Made by a program: the position numbers and the translations under genes
NCBI RefSeq assembly: GCF_030733685.1
Contig: NZ_JASHIM010000001.1
Span: forward strand, 124,001-188,000
Source: Roseovarius sp. MMSF_3281
Lineage (GTDB): Bacteria; Pseudomonadota; Alphaproteobacteria; Rhodobacterales; Rhodobacteraceae
Reading direction: 5' to 3'
Length of the DNA: 64,000 bases
In this document: positions 14,740 to 23,914 of the stretch, piece after piece
How the letters are laid out: each line of letters begins with the position of its first letter
How positions within the stretch are numbered: position 1 is the first letter of the stretch
Notes under the pieces: model-generated
Databases searched by the model: none
What the model saw: the letters and a program-made list of their open reading frames with translations, nothing else
What the model was told of the DNA's origin: nothing

Positions 14740-16485
14740 ATGAACCTTTTCACCGAAATCCATGCGCTGGTTCTGGATGCGCTGGCCGCGATGCAGGCCG
14801 AGGGCGCGCTGCCCGAGGGGCTTGACCTTGGCAATGTGACGGTCGAGCCGCCGCGCGACCCCGCGCATGGCGACATGGCGACGAATGCCGCGATGGTCTT
14901 GGCGAAACCGGCGAAATCCAAGCCGCGCGATATTGCCGAGGATCTGGCCACCCGGTTGCGCGGTGACGACCGGATCACGCAGGCCGAGGTGGCCGGGCCG
15001 GGTTTCCTGAACCTGCGGCTGGCGCCTTCGATGTGGCAGGCGGTGATGCGCGCCGCGCTGGAAACCGGCGATGATTTCGGGCGCTCGGACATGGGGCAGG
15101 GCAAGCGCGTGAACGTCGAATACGTCAGCGCCAACCCCACCGGGCCTTTGCACGTCGGCCACACGCGCGGCGCGGTATTCGGCGATGCTTTGGCCAGCCT
15201 TCTGGATTTCGTGGGGTATGATGTGACCCGCGAGTATTACATCAACGATGGCGGCGCGCAGGTCGATGTCTTGGCGCGCTCGGTTTACTTGCGGTATCTT
15301 GAGGCGCATGGCCGCGAGGTGGCGTTCGAGGACGGCACCTATCCGGGCGATTACCTGATCGAGGTGGGCGAGGCCCTGATGCAAGAGGTGGGCGAGGCCT
15401 ATGTCGATCAGCCCGAGGCCGTATGGCTGTCCGAGGTGCGCGCCTTTGCCACCGAGGCGATGATGGGGATGATCCGCGAAGACCTCAAGGCGCTTGGCGT
15501 CGAAATGGATGTCTTCTTTTCGGAAAAATCGCTGTATGGCACGGGCCGGATCGAAGAGGCGCTGGACGCCTTGGAGCGCAAGGGCCTGATCTATGAAGGC
15601 GTGCTTGAGCCGCCCAAGGGCAAGAAGCCCGAGGATTGGGAGCCGCGCGAACAGACGCTGTTCAAATCCACCGAACATGGCGATGACGTGGACCGCCCGG
15701 TGAAGAAATCCGACGGAAGCTGGACCTATTTCGCCCCCGATATCGCCTATCACTATGACAAGGTGGAACGCGGGTTCGAGATGCTGATCGACGTCTTTGG
15801 CGCCGATCACGGGGGATACGTCAAACGCATGAAGGCCGCCGTGTCGGCCCTTACGGATGGCAAGGTGCCGCTGGATATCAAGCTGACCCAGCTTGTGAAG
15901 CTTTTCAAGAACGGCGAGCCCTTCAAGATGTCGAAGCGCGCCGGCACCTTCGTAACCCTGCGCGATGTCGTGGATGCCGTGGGCAAGGACGTGACGCGCT
16001 TTCACATGCTGACCCGCAAGAACGACGCGCCGCTGGATTTCGATTTCGACAAGGTGCTGGAGCAATCCAAGGACAACCCGGTGTTTTACGTCCAGTACGC
16101 TAATGCCCGCGTGAACAGCGTGCTGCGCAAGGCACGTGAGGCCGGGATTGACGTGGAGGACGCCACGTTGGCCAAGGCCGACCTGGCCAGCCTGAGCCAC
16201 GAGGCCGAGCTTTCGGTGGCCAAGAAACTGGCCGAATGGCCGCGTATGGTGGAAATTGCGGGCCGCACGAACGAGCCGCATCGCGTGGCCTTCTACCTTT
16301 ACGATCTGGCCAGCGAATTGCACGCGCTTTGGAACCGGGGCAACGATGATCCGTCCCTGCGGTTCTTGCAGGAGGGCGATACGGCCACGTCACAGGCGAA
16401 AATCGCGCTGGCGCGGGCCACGACCGTTGTTATTTCCGCAGGTCTTGGTATTCTTGGTGTCACTCCGGCCGAGGAGATGCGGTAA
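14740..16485 (+). CDS. argS: Arginyl-tRNA synthetase
   Basis: A 581-residue class I synthetase. The HIGH-type motif appears as HVGH in [17 protein letters not shown] near residue 137, and the KMSKS-type loop as [11 protein letters not shown] near 396. The N-terminal add-1 domain and the C-terminal anticodon-binding helices with [17 protein letters not shown] are all present. The ATG at 14740 is selected because AAGGA lies 7 bases upstream; an ATG at 14725 is in frame but lies over that site. It charges tRNA-Arg. The stop is followed by an 80-base gap before the SPOR gene. Confidence 0.96.
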   Translation: MNLFTEIHALVLDALAAMQAEGALPEGLDLGNVTVEPPRDPAHGDMATNAAMVLAKPAKSKPRDIAEDLATRLRGDDRITQAEVAGPGFLNLRLAPSMWQAVMRAALETGDDFGRSDMGQGKRVNVEYVSANPTGPLHVGHTRGAVFGDALASLLDFVGYDVTREYYINDGGAQVDVLARSVYLRYLEAHGREVAFEDGTYPGDYLIEVGEALMQEVGEAYVDQPEAVWLSEVRAFATEAMMGMIREDLKALGVEMDVFFSEKSLYGTGRIEEALDALERKGLIYEGVLEPPKGKKPEDWEPREQTLFKSTEHGDDVDRPVKKSDGSWTYFAPDIAYHYDKVERGFEMLIDVFGADHGGYVKRMKAAVSALTDGKVPLDIKLTQLVKLFKNGEPFKMSKRAGTFVTLRDVVDAVGKDVTRFHMLTRKNDAPLDFDFDKVLEQSKDNPVFYVQYANARVNSVLRKAREAGIDVEDATLAKADLASLSHEAELSVAKKLAEWPRMVEIAGRTNEPHRVAFYLYDLASELHALWNRGNDDPSLRFLQEGDTATSQAKIALARATTVVISAGLGILGVTPAEEMR

Positions 16486-16565
16486 CAAAACCGCACGCAT
16501 GCGCCGGGGTGAGGCAGATAAGTAATCCCCGGCGGCCATGTCCCGCCGTGGCAGTGAGGCGAGAG

Positions 16566-17477
16566 ATGGCAGATATGCACGGGGCGCAGTATGGCGCTGC
16601 GCCGGAGCAGAACAACGGTATTGCGAAAATGGCCAATCTGGCGGGGGCGGCGGTGTCGCTGGCCCTGATCGTGGGGATTGGCGTTTGGGGCTACAAGATC
16701 ATGGTTCGCGACGTCAGCGGTGTGCCGGTGGTGCGCGCCGCCGAAGGGCCGATGCGCATTCAACCCGAAGATCCGGGTGGGCGGCAGGCGTTGAACCAAG
16801 GGCTGGCCGTCAATGAGGTGGCCGCCGTGGGCACTGCCTCGGGGCCGGTCGAACAATTGATCCTTGCGCCCGAACCGCTGGACCTGACGCTGGAAGATAC
16901 CCCGCCGCAAGAGGTGGCCGAGGCGGCCGCATCGGCAGAAGACGAGGCGACCCCGACCGCCGAAGCGGGCGAGCCGCGCAGCGCCGAAGACGAGGCCGTG
17001 CAACTGGCCGCGGTCGAGGCCCTGGCGAATGAGCTTTCGGATGGCGTGACGCCCTTGGAAGACCTTTCCCCGGTGACCGAGCCCGCGCCGAAGGCCGAGG
17101 TGAAAGGGGGTTTGAAGGTTTCTCTGCGTCCCAAGCTGCGTCCGGCGGGCCTGTCGAACCTGCAACAGGTGGCCGCCGCGCCCGAACCGAGCGGCCCCCG
17201 TGACGTCGACCCCGAGAGCATCCCAACCGGCACCCGTTTGGCACAGCTTGGCGCTTATGAATCCGCCGAGGTTGCCCGCAAGGAATGGACACGGATTTCA
17301 GGCCGCTTCGAGGATTACCTGCAAGACAAGGATCGCGTGATCCAGAAGGCGCAAAGCGGCGGGCGGACCTTTTATCGCCTGCGGGCCATGGGGTTTGACG
17401 ACCTCAGCGATGCGCGGCGCTTTTGCTCGGCCCTGGTGGCCGAAAACGCCGAATGCATCCCGGTGGTGACACGGTGA
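16566..17477 (+). CDS. SPOR-domain inner-membrane protein
   Basis: A 303-residue protein with a short cytoplasmic N-terminus, one membrane helix (about residues 22-44, LAGAAVSLALIVGIGVWGY), a long periplasmic linker rich in Glu, Ala and Pro (50-215) and a C-terminal SPOR domain (about 222-303; GTRLAQLGAYESAEVARKEW ... FYRLRAMGF). SPOR domains bind peptidoglycan stripped of stem peptides, often at the division site. It overlaps by 4 bases with nagZ, a peptidoglycan-recycling gene, which fits a cell-wall role. Confidence 0.85.
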   Translation: MADMHGAQYGAAPEQNNGIAKMANLAGAAVSLALIVGIGVWGYKIMVRDVSGVPVVRAAEGPMRIQPEDPGGRQALNQGLAVNEVAAVGTASGPVEQLILAPEPLDLTLEDTPPQEVAEAAASAEDEATPTAEAGEPRSAEDEAVQLAAVEALANELSDGVTPLEDLSPVTEPAPKAEVKGGLKVSLRPKLRPAGLSNLQQVAAAPEPSGPRDVDPESIPTGTRLAQLGAYESAEVARKEWTRISGRFEDYLQDKDRVIQKAQSGGRTFYRLRAMGFDDLSDARRFCSALVAENAECIPVVTR

Positions 17478-18484
17478 GCGGCGGCATCGGGGCCTGTATC
17501 CTTGATGCCGAGGGCCTGCGCCTGACCGCCGAAGAAAAACGGTTTTTCGCCGGGGCCAACCCCTTTGGATTTATCCTGTTCGCGCGCAATATCGACACGC
17601 CCGATCAGGTGCACGCGCTGTGTGATGAGCTGCGCGAGGCCGTGGGGCGCGAGGCGCCCATCACCATTGACCAGGAAGGCGGGCGTGTGCAGCGCCTGCG
17701 GGCGCCACTGTGGCGCGAATGGCTGCCGCCGCTTGAGCATGTCGAGGCGGCGGGGGACCGCGCCGAAGAGGCCATGTACCTGCGCTATCGCATGATTGCG
17801 CATGAATTGCGCGATCTAGGCATCGACAGCAATTGCGCCCCCTTGGTCGACGTGGCGGGGGCGGCAACACACCCTTTCCTGAAAAACCGCTGTTACGGCA
17901 CCGATCCGGCACAGGTGGCGCGCATGGGCCGGGCCGTGGCCGATGGCATGTTGGAAGGCGGGGTTTTGCCGGTGCTCAAGCATATCCCGGGCCATGGCCG
18001 CGCGCAGGCCGATAGCCATCTGGAATTGCCCGTGGTCGATGCCCCGCGCGACGATCTGGAGGCGGTGGATTTCCTGCCGTTTCGCGCGCTCAATGGCCTG
18101 CCCATGGGGATGACGGCGCACCTGGTTTATTCGCAGATCGACCCGCGCCCCGCGACCCTTTCGCCGGTGATGATGCAGCTGATCCGCGACCAGATCGGCT
18201 TTGACGGGCTGATCATGACCGATGATATTTCGATGAAGGCGCTTTCGGGGTCGTTGGAGGAGATTGCCACGGGGTCCATCGCGGCGGGCTGTGACGTGGT
18301 CTTGCTGTGCAATGCGACGCTTGAGGATCGCCGGGCCGTGGCCGAAGCGTCGGGCCGCTTGGAAGGGGCATCCGAGGCCCGCGCGGCCCGCGCCATCGCC
18401 GCCCGTCAGACCCCCACGGAGGTTGACATTCCCGCCCTTGAGGCAAAGCTGGACGCGCTGATATCAGGGCGCGGTGATGGCTGA
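17474..18484 (+). CDS. nagZ: Beta-N-acetylhexosaminidase (GH3)
   Basis: A 336-residue cytoplasmic glycoside hydrolase of family 3. The signature KHIPGHGRAQADSHLELP is at about 169-186, with the catalytic histidine in the loop, and the nucleophile aspartate in LIMTDDISMKAL near 249. It removes N-acetylglucosamine from recycled muropeptides. The start is a GTG overlapping the stop of the SPOR gene (GTGA), and its end overlaps the start of scpA, so SPOR-nagZ-scpA-scpB form one tightly coupled operon. Confidence 0.93.
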   Translation: MSGGIGACILDAEGLRLTAEEKRFFAGANPFGFILFARNIDTPDQVHALCDELREAVGREAPITIDQEGGRVQRLRAPLWREWLPPLEHVEAAGDRAEEAMYLRYRMIAHELRDLGIDSNCAPLVDVAGAATHPFLKNRCYGTDPAQVARMGRAVADGMLEGGVLPVLKHIPGHGRAQADSHLELPVVDAPRDDLEAVDFLPFRALNGLPMGMTAHLVYSQIDPRPATLSPVMMQLIRDQIGFDGLIMTDDISMKALSGSLEEIATGSIAAGCDVVLLCNATLEDRRAVAEASGRLEGASEARAARAIAARQTPTEVDIPALEAKLDALISGRGDG

Positions 18485-19265
18485 GGACGATTTCGAGACA
18501 GAAACCACGGTGACCAGTGTTTCCGACCGCATGGCGGCGGAGGCGCTGATCGTCGATGTGGACGGCTTTGAAGGGCCTTTGGACGCGCTGTTGACCCTCA
18601 GCCGCACGCAGAAGGTGGACCTGCGCAAGGTTTCGGTTTTGCAATTGGCGCAGCAATATCTGGCCTTTGTTGACCGGGCCAAGCAGTTGCGCATCGAACT
18701 GGCCGCCGATTATTTGGTCATGGCGGCATGGCTGGCCTTTTTAAAGTCGCGCCTGTTGTTGCCACCCGACCCCGAGGAAGAGGGGCCATCGGGCGAGGAA
18801 CTGGCCGCGCATCTGGCGTTCCAGCTTGAGCGCCTGCAGGCCATGCGCGAACATGCCGCGAGGCTGATGGCGCGCGATCAGATGGGCCGCGATTTCTTTG
18901 TCCGTGGCGTCCCCGAAGATGTGCAGAGGGTCAAGAAGGTCACCTATACCGCGACGCTGTTGGACCTGATGCAGGGTTATGCCCGCATCCGCACCAAGGA
19001 TGAATTTCGCCCCTATGTCATGGATCGCGATGCGGTGTTCACGCTGGAGCAGGCGCTTGAACGGATGCGGCCCCTGATTGGGTTTGCAGGCACGTGGACC
19101 GATATTTCCACCTATCTGCCCGAGGAGTTCGCCGGGGATCCGGCGCGCATCCGGTCGGCCACGGCCTCGACCTTTGCGGCCTCTTTGGAACTGGTGAAAG
19201 AGGGGCGTGCCGAGATCAGGCAAAGCGAAACATTCGCGCCCATCGAATTGCGGCGCAAGGATTAA
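18477..19265 (+). CDS. scpA: Segregation and condensation protein A
   Basis: A 262-residue kleisin. The N-terminal DGFEGPLDALLTLSRTQKVDL is the hallmark of ScpA, followed by YLVMAAWLAFLKSRLLLP and a C-terminal winged-helix part. ScpA bridges the SMC heads and, with ScpB, forms the bacterial condensin that organises the chromosome. The ATG at 18477 lies inside the nagZ 3' end (8-base overlap). scpB begins 4 bases after its stop. Confidence 0.94.
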   Translation: MAEDDFETETTVTSVSDRMAAEALIVDVDGFEGPLDALLTLSRTQKVDLRKVSVLQLAQQYLAFVDRAKQLRIELAADYLVMAAWLAFLKSRLLLPPDPEEEGPSGEELAAHLAFQLERLQAMREHAARLMARDQMGRDFFVRGVPEDVQRVKKVTYTATLLDLMQGYARIRTKDEFRPYVMDRDAVFTLEQALERMRPLIGFAGTWTDISTYLPEEFAGDPARIRSATASTFAASLELVKEGRAEIRQSETFAPIELRRKD

Positions 19266-19269
19266 GATC

Positions 19270-19953
19270 ATGTCGGAAGATATTGAAAACGCAGGGGAAA
19301 CCGGCGACGGTTCGCAAACGGCAGAAAGCCTGTTCGAGGCCCCGCCCATCGCCGAGCAGGAACGCATGTGCGAGGCGATCCTTTTTGCCTCGGCCGAACC
19401 GGTGAGCATCAAGGAGATGGAGGCGCGCATGCCGCATGGCTGTGACGCTGCCGAGGCCATGGTGCACCTGCGCAAGCGGTACGAGGGGCGCGGGGTGCGC
19501 GTGGTCAAGGTTGGGGATGCATGGGCCATCCGCACGGCGCCCGACCTGGGGTTCCTGATGCAAAAGGAAACCGTGGAGACCCGCAAGCTGTCCCGCGCGG
19601 CGATCGAGACGCTTGCCATCATCGCCTATCATCAGCCCGTCACCCGCGCCGAGATCGAGGAAATTCGCGGTGTGTCGGTCAGCCGGGGCACGGTGGATCA
19701 ACTGCTTGAGATGGAGTGGATTCGCTTTGGTCGCCGCCGGATGACGCCGGGCCGTCCGGTGACCTTCGTGGTCACGCAGGAATTCCTGGATCACTTCGGG
19801 TTGGAATCGGCGCGTGATTTGCCCGGGCTGAAAGAGTTGCGCTCGGCCGGTCTTTTGGAAAACCGCCCGCCGCCCGGGGCGATGCCGCAAGTGGGCGACG
19901 GCGAAGATAGCGAGGAAGACGACGAGGATCAAAGCGAGATGTTCGAGGAGTGA
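19270..19953 (+). CDS. scpB: Segregation and condensation protein B
   Basis: A 227-residue protein with two winged-helix domains; the motifs AILFASAEPVS, LSRAAIETLAIIAYHQPVTRAEIEEIRG and RGTVDQLLEMEWIRFGRR are typical of ScpB. It dimerises and binds ScpA in the SMC complex. The last 30 residues are an acidic tail (GDGEDSEEDDEDQSEMFEE). It ends the nagZ-scpAB operon. Confidence 0.94.
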   Translation: MSEDIENAGETGDGSQTAESLFEAPPIAEQERMCEAILFASAEPVSIKEMEARMPHGCDAAEAMVHLRKRYEGRGVRVVKVGDAWAIRTAPDLGFLMQKETVETRKLSRAAIETLAIIAYHQPVTRAEIEEIRGVSVSRGTVDQLLEMEWIRFGRRRMTPGRPVTFVVTQEFLDHFGLESARDLPGLKELRSAGLLENRPPPGAMPQVGDGEDSEEDDEDQSEMFEE

Positions 19954-19973
19954 GGGAAATTTACCCTCGTGCC

Positions 19974-20001
19974 CTGAAAATTGCACGATTCCATGTTATA
20001 T
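19974..20001 (+). promoter_or_regulatory. Possible sigma-70-type promoter for the 46-residue ORF
   Basis: CTGAAA at 19974-19979 and TTATAT at 19996-20001 are separated by 16 bases. A transcript starting near 20008 would give a short leader ending in the strong AAGGAGG site before the ATG at 20031. The -35 box is only a fair match. Confidence 0.35.
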
Positions 20002-20030
20002 GAGCCCCAGAGGCACGGAAGGAGGGCGCA

Positions 20031-20171
20031 ATGAACGCCAACCAGATCATCAATATGGTCATGCGAATGGTCATGCGCAAAGTGATTGGCACGGGCATCA
20101 ACAAGGGCATGGGCGCTGTCAGCAAAGGTGTTGGCAAGAATCGTCGGCCCCGCGATCCCGATCAGCAATAA
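20031..20171 (+). CDS. Small basic protein, 46 residues, function unknown
   Basis: The frame encodes MNANQIINMVMRMVMRKVIG, then TGINKGMGAVSKGVGKNRRP and RDPDQQ. It is methionine- and lysine/arginine-rich with an amphipathic first half and a glycine-rich middle. A near-perfect ribosome site (GGAAGGAGGGCGCA before ATG) makes expression likely. It lies between scpB and the convergent dCTP deaminase gene. No family recognised; amphipathic basic peptides of this size can bind membranes or nucleic acid. Confidence 0.65.
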   Translation: MNANQIINMVMRMVMRKVIGTGINKGMGAVSKGVGKNRRPRDPDQQ

Positions 20172-20186
20172 GCGGTTCGCGCCGTG

Positions 20187-21260
20187 TCAGGCGCGGAAAT
20201 GCTTGGATAGCTTCAGGCCCTGACCCTGGTAATTCGATTTGATCCCCGCACCATAAAGTTGCTGCGGGGCCTGATCCATGTGTTCATAGACCAAGCGGCC
20301 CACGACCTGCCCGTGTTCAAGCACGAAGGGCGCTTCGTGACAGCGGACTTCCAGAACCCCGCGTGATCCCTTGCCGCCTGCCGCGTCGTGGCCGAAGCCG
20401 GGGTCGAAGAACCCGGCATAGTGCACCCGGAATTCGCCAACCATGGCCAGATAGGGCGCCATCTCGGCGGCATAGTCGGGGGGGATATGCACCGCCTCGC
20501 GGCTGACAAGGATATAGAACGCACCGGGATCAAGGATGATCCGCCCGTTGCCGGAATGTACTTCTTCCCAGTATTCCGCCGCGTCGTATCCAGCGATGTT
20601 ATCAAGGTCGATGACCCCGGTGTGGGGCTTGGCCCGGTATCCGACCAGCGTGCCCTTCTCAGGGCGCAAATCGACGGAAAAGCCCAAGCCATCGCTGATG
20701 ACGGCCTCGCCATCCACAAGCGGCGTTTCGGCGTGGAGGGCGCGAAGCGCGTCGTCGGGCAATTGCGCCTGGCCCGCGCGGAAGCGGATTTGATTGAGGC
20801 GCATCCCCGGACGGACCAGAACCGAGAAAGACCGCGGGCAGATCTCGGCGTAAAGCGGGCCGGAATAGCCCTGTGCGATGCGGTCGAATTCGGTGCCGCC
20901 ATCGGTGATGGCGCGGGTCAGCAGATCAAGCCGCCCGGTCGAGGATTTGGCATTGGCCACCGCCTGCATATCGGAGGGCAGGTCGAGATGCTCCATCAGG
21001 GGCACGACATAGACACAGCCCTTTTCCAGCACCGCGCCTTGGGACAGGTCGATGCGGTGCATCTCGAACTCTTCCAGACGCTCGGCGACGGTGCGGCCAT
21101 GCCCGGCCAGAAACGAGGCGCGAACGCGGTAGGCGACCGTGCCAAGGCGCAAATCAAGACTGGCGGGTTGGACTTGTTCGGGCAGGATGGCGGGTTGGGC
21201 AGAAAGACGGCCATCGGCGATCAGGGCCGAGATCTGCTGGCTTGCCAAAACACCGGTCAT
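20187..21260 (-). CDS. 2'-deoxycytidine 5'-triphosphate deaminase, long two-domain form
   Basis: A 357-residue protein, about twice the length of enterobacterial Dcd, with two dUTPase/dCTP-deaminase-fold repeats. The first includes QPASLDLRLG and the substrate-site motif AKSSTGRLDLLTRAITDGG; the second includes LDPGAFYILVSREAVHIP and FFDPGFG. It turns dCTP into dUTP for thymidylate synthesis. The start at 21260 is preceded by GGGAGGG. The long form is common in alphaproteobacteria. Confidence 0.88.
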   Translation of the reverse strand: MTGVLASQQISALIADGRLSAQPAILPEQVQPASLDLRLGTVAYRVRASFLAGHGRTVAERLEEFEMHRIDLSQGAVLEKGCVYVVPLMEHLDLPSDMQAVANAKSSTGRLDLLTRAITDGGTEFDRIAQGYSGPLYAEICPRSFSVLVRPGMRLNQIRFRAGQAQLPDDALRALHAETPLVDGEAVISDGLGFSVDLRPEKGTLVGYRAKPHTGVIDLDNIAGYDAAEYWEEVHSGNGRIILDPGAFYILVSREAVHIPPDYAAEMAPYLAMVGEFRVHYAGFFDPGFGHDAAGGKGSRGVLEVRCHEAPFVLEHGQVVGRLVYEHMDQAPQQLYGAGIKSNYQGQGLKLSKHFRA

Positions 21261-21337
21261 TGTCGCCCTCCCTGCGCGGGCGCCCTGCATCGGATCGTGC
21301 CGGGGCAGGGGCCAGAAATGTCGGGGGCGGTGTGAAA

Positions 21338-21414
21338 TGGTCGGGCTAGCAGGATTCGAACCTGCGACCTCCCGTCCCCCAGACGGACGCGCTACCAGAC
21401 TGCGCTATAGCCCG
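21338..21414 (-). tRNA. tRNA-Pro (anticodon GGG)
   Basis: A 77-nt cloverleaf on the minus strand: acceptor CGGGCTA pairs with TAGCCCG, D-arm GCGCAGTCTGGTAGCGC, anticodon stem TCCGT/ACGGG with loop CTGGGGG (anticodon GGG), T-arm GCAGGTTCGAATCCTGC, and encoded ACCA end. It lies between the dCTP deaminase gene and the merR-type gene. Confidence 0.96.
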
Positions 21415-21480
21415 ACTGAGGCGTTACATACCTGTTTTCGCACCGGGAACAAGGGGGATTCTTGCAAATTTCTTCGAAAC

Positions 21481-22515
21481 TCAGGCCTTGGCCGAGGTTC
21501 CGTCGTGCAGCTTGCGAAGGCGATCCATCAACGGTGCCAATTCGCGTGCCGTCTCCGGGGCGATTGGCCCGGCGTGATCCAGAAGATGCGACAGGAAACC
21601 GGCCTTGGTGGCGATGTCATCCTCGGGGTCGTCGGGTATATCGACCGTTGCAGGGGCGGGCAGCGTATCTGGCGCGTCCTTCGCCGCGGTCGCGGTATCG
21701 TCCCCGGTGGCAGCGGGCGCATCTTGCGGGGCATCTTCCGTGTCGCGCTGATGCAGGAAGCTGGGCATGACGGTCTCGACCGGGGAGGCGTCGTCCTGCG
21801 CGGTTTCGGAGGCGTCTGTGCCGCTGGTTTCAGGGGGCTCTGATGCGTAGCCGGTTTCAGCCAAGGCATTCAAAACCGTGTCCTCCGCGCTGTCGGGAAC
21901 GCCCCCGGCCAGGGTATCCGGGGCCTGGGTCGGTGTGGTGGCGCTGTCGTCAATTGCCACACTGTCGGGCGCGTCCGCGGCAAGGGTGTCGGGGGCTTCC
22001 GACGGGGGGCTGACGTTGTCATCCGCTGGCATGGATGAGGCGACCTTGGAGGTGGTGCTGGACGCGTGGTGCGGTTCGTCTTCCGCTTCCACGTCCGGTT
22101 CTGGTTCCGCCGCTGGCGGTGCGGATGATGTGGCATCCTCTTTCCTGGACGAGGATTTGAAATCGACAACCGTGGCGCCTGTCGATTCCAAAGGCTCTGC
22201 ATCCAAGGTGATGCCGCCATCGGCGGCCTCGACCTCTTCGTCGAGAGGGGCTGACAGGGACGCGACGTGCTTGATGCCTTGTTCGCGCAGCACCTTTTGA
22301 ACACCTTTGATGGTCATGCCATCGTCGTGCAGCAGTTTCTTTATCCCGCCAAGCAAGCGCATATCGGCCGGCCGATAATAGCGACGCCCACCGGCCCGTT
22401 TGACGGGTTTGACCTGACTGAATTTGCTTTCCCAGAACCGCAGGACATGCGCCGGGGTCTCAAGCCAATCGGAGACTTCGCTTATGGTGCGAAAGGCATC
22501 TGCGGATTTGGGCAT
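21481..22515 (-). CDS. MerR-family regulator with long acidic repeat-rich tail
   Basis: A 344-residue protein. The N-terminal winged helix-turn-helix (about 8-80) reads [20 protein letters not shown], then [20 protein letters not shown] and [19 protein letters not shown]. Instead of the usual ligand domain it has about 200 residues of Asp/Ser/Thr/Pro/Ala-rich sequence with repeated units such as APDTLA and PDSV, ending in a short helical segment ([20 protein letters not shown]). It starts 11 bases after the ihfA stop and ends the operon. Target genes unknown; the disordered tail may scale interaction with partners. Confidence 0.85.
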   Translation of the reverse strand: MPKSADAFRTISEVSDWLETPAHVLRFWESKFSQVKPVKRAGGRRYYRPADMRLLGGIKKLLHDDGMTIKGVQKVLREQGIKHVASLSAPLDEEVEAADGGITLDAEPLESTGATVVDFKSSSRKEDATSSAPPAAEPEPDVEAEDEPHHASSTTSKVASSMPADDNVSPPSEAPDTLAADAPDSVAIDDSATTPTQAPDTLAGGVPDSAEDTVLNALAETGYASEPPETSGTDASETAQDDASPVETVMPSFLHQRDTEDAPQDAPAATGDDTATAAKDAPDTLPAPATVDIPDDPEDDIATKAGFLSHLLDHAGPIAPETARELAPLMDRLRKLHDGTSAKA

Positions 22516-22526
22516 AACGGATGCGG

Positions 22527-22829
22527 TTACCCTTTGTTGCCAGCGGCCACACGTTCCTTCATGAGATGCGAAGGCCGGAAGGTCAGCACACGGCGGGGTT
22601 TGATCGGAACCTCCTCGCCGGTTTTCGGATTGCGCCCCACGCGGGCGGATTTTTCACGCACCGAAAAGGTGCCGAAGGACGAAATCTTGACCTGCTCGCC
22701 GGTGGCCAGGGCATCCGACATATGTGTCAGAACGCTTTCCACCAGTTGCGACGAGTCATTGCGCGAAAGCCCAACTTCACGAAAAATGGCTTCGCTCAAA
22801 TCCAGTCTTGTTAATGTCTTGTTTTGCAT
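22527..22829 (-). CDS. ihfA: Integration host factor subunit alpha
   Basis: A 100-residue HU/IHF-family DNA-bending protein. It shows [19 protein letters not shown], the [20 protein letters not shown] segment with the proline-tipped arm (RNP), and [16 protein letters not shown]. With IhfB it bends specific DNA sites in recombination, replication and transcription. GAGGGG precedes the ATG at 22829; the GTG just before it is not used. It lies between fabH and the MerR-type gene. Confidence 0.94.
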   Translation of the reverse strand: MQNKTLTRLDLSEAIFREVGLSRNDSSQLVESVLTHMSDALATGEQVKISSFGTFSVREKSARVGRNPKTGEEVPIKPRRVLTFRPSHLMKERVAAGNKG

Positions 22830-22939
22830 CACGACCCCTCTGTCTTTGGACAGACTTTAGGGCCGAAGGATTTTCCGAGTCAATGTCAACGGCTTGCAGG
22901 CTGTTCTTTAACCCCCGGAAAAGAGCGATTTTTTGCGCT

Positions 22940-23914
22940 TTACCAGCGTAAAATCACCGAGCCCCATGCCAACCCGCCGCCGATGGCCTCGGAAAGGACC
23001 AGGTCGCCCGGTTTGATTTTGCCTTCGGAAACGCCAACCGAAAGCGCCAGCGGAATCGACGCCGCCGAGGTGTTGCCGTGGTCCTGAACGGTGACGATAA
23101 CCCGGTCCATCGGCACAGCCATCTTCTTGGCTGTGCCCTGGATGATGCGAATATTGGCCTGATGGGGAACGATCCAATCAATGTCGGACCCGGCAAGGCC
23201 GATTTTGCCCAGGGCCGTATCGGCGGTCGAGGTCAGCTTTTCAACGGCTTGCCGGAAAAGCGGGTTGCCCTGCATGCGCAGTTTCCCGGCCGAGCCGGTG
23301 GTGGAAACCCCGCCATCGACGTAAAGCATGTCGCGATAGCGCCCGTCAGAGTTGATATCCGACGAAAGGATGCCGCGATCGGTATTGTCGCCTTGGCCGT
23401 CCTGCGCGCCAAGCACCAATGCACCGGCGCCATCGCCAAACAGAACGCAAGTCGACCGGTCGGTCCAATCCATGATTCGGCTGAATGTTTCGGCACCGAT
23501 CACCAACAGGCGTTTTGCCTGTCCGGCAATGATCAGGGCATTGGCATTGGCCAGCGCATAGATGAAACCGGCGCAAACCGCCTGCACGTCAAAGCCGAAT
23601 CCGTGGTCCATGCCAAGGTCGCGTTGCACCATGGTGGCAACCGACGGAAAGGTCAGGTCGGGGGTAGAGGTGGCAACGATGATGCCATCGATGTCATCCA
23701 CGCCCAGCCCGGCGTTTTCAAGGGCGGCCTGCGCCGCGTGCACGGCCAAGTCCGACGTGGTTTGATCATCGGCGGCAAAGTGCCGACGTTCAATGCCGGA
23801 CCGGGTGCGAATCCACTCATCCGAGGTATCCAGCGTTTTTTCGAATTCCGAGTTGGGAACCACACGGTCGGGCAGGTAATGTCCAACGCCTTCGACAACG
23901 GCGCGTAAAGTCAT
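22940..23914 (-). CDS. fabH: 3-oxoacyl-[acyl-carrier-protein] synthase III
   Basis: A 324-residue condensing enzyme. The Cys-His-Asn triad is visible: C114 in DVQAVCAGFIYAL, His in DWIVPHQANIRII and Asn in DHGNTSAASIPLAL. It begins fatty-acid synthesis from acetyl-CoA and malonyl-ACP. Its ATG overlaps the plsX stop (ATGA), and ihfA follows about 110 bases downstream. Confidence 0.96.
   Translation of the reverse strand: MTLRAVVEGVGHYLPDRVVPNSEFEKTLDTSDEWIRTRSGIERRHFAADDQTTSDLAVHAAQAALENAGLGVDDIDGIIVATSTPDLTFPSVATMVQRDLGMDHGFGFDVQAVCAGFIYALANANALIIAGQAKRLLVIGAETFSRIMDWTDRSTCVLFGDGAGALVLGAQDGQGDNTDRGILSSDINSDGRYRDMLYVDGGVSTTGSAGKLRMQGNPLFRQAVEKLTSTADTALGKIGLAGSDIDWIVPHQANIRIIQGTAKKMAVPMDRVIVTVQDHGNTSAASIPLALSVGVSEGKIKPGDLVLSEAIGGGLAWGSVILRW

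Noticed and set aside
21338-21414. tRNA-Pro and tRNA-Ser as integration sites
   Set aside because: No integrase, direct repeat of the tRNA 3' end or foreign-looking segment is next to either tRNA.
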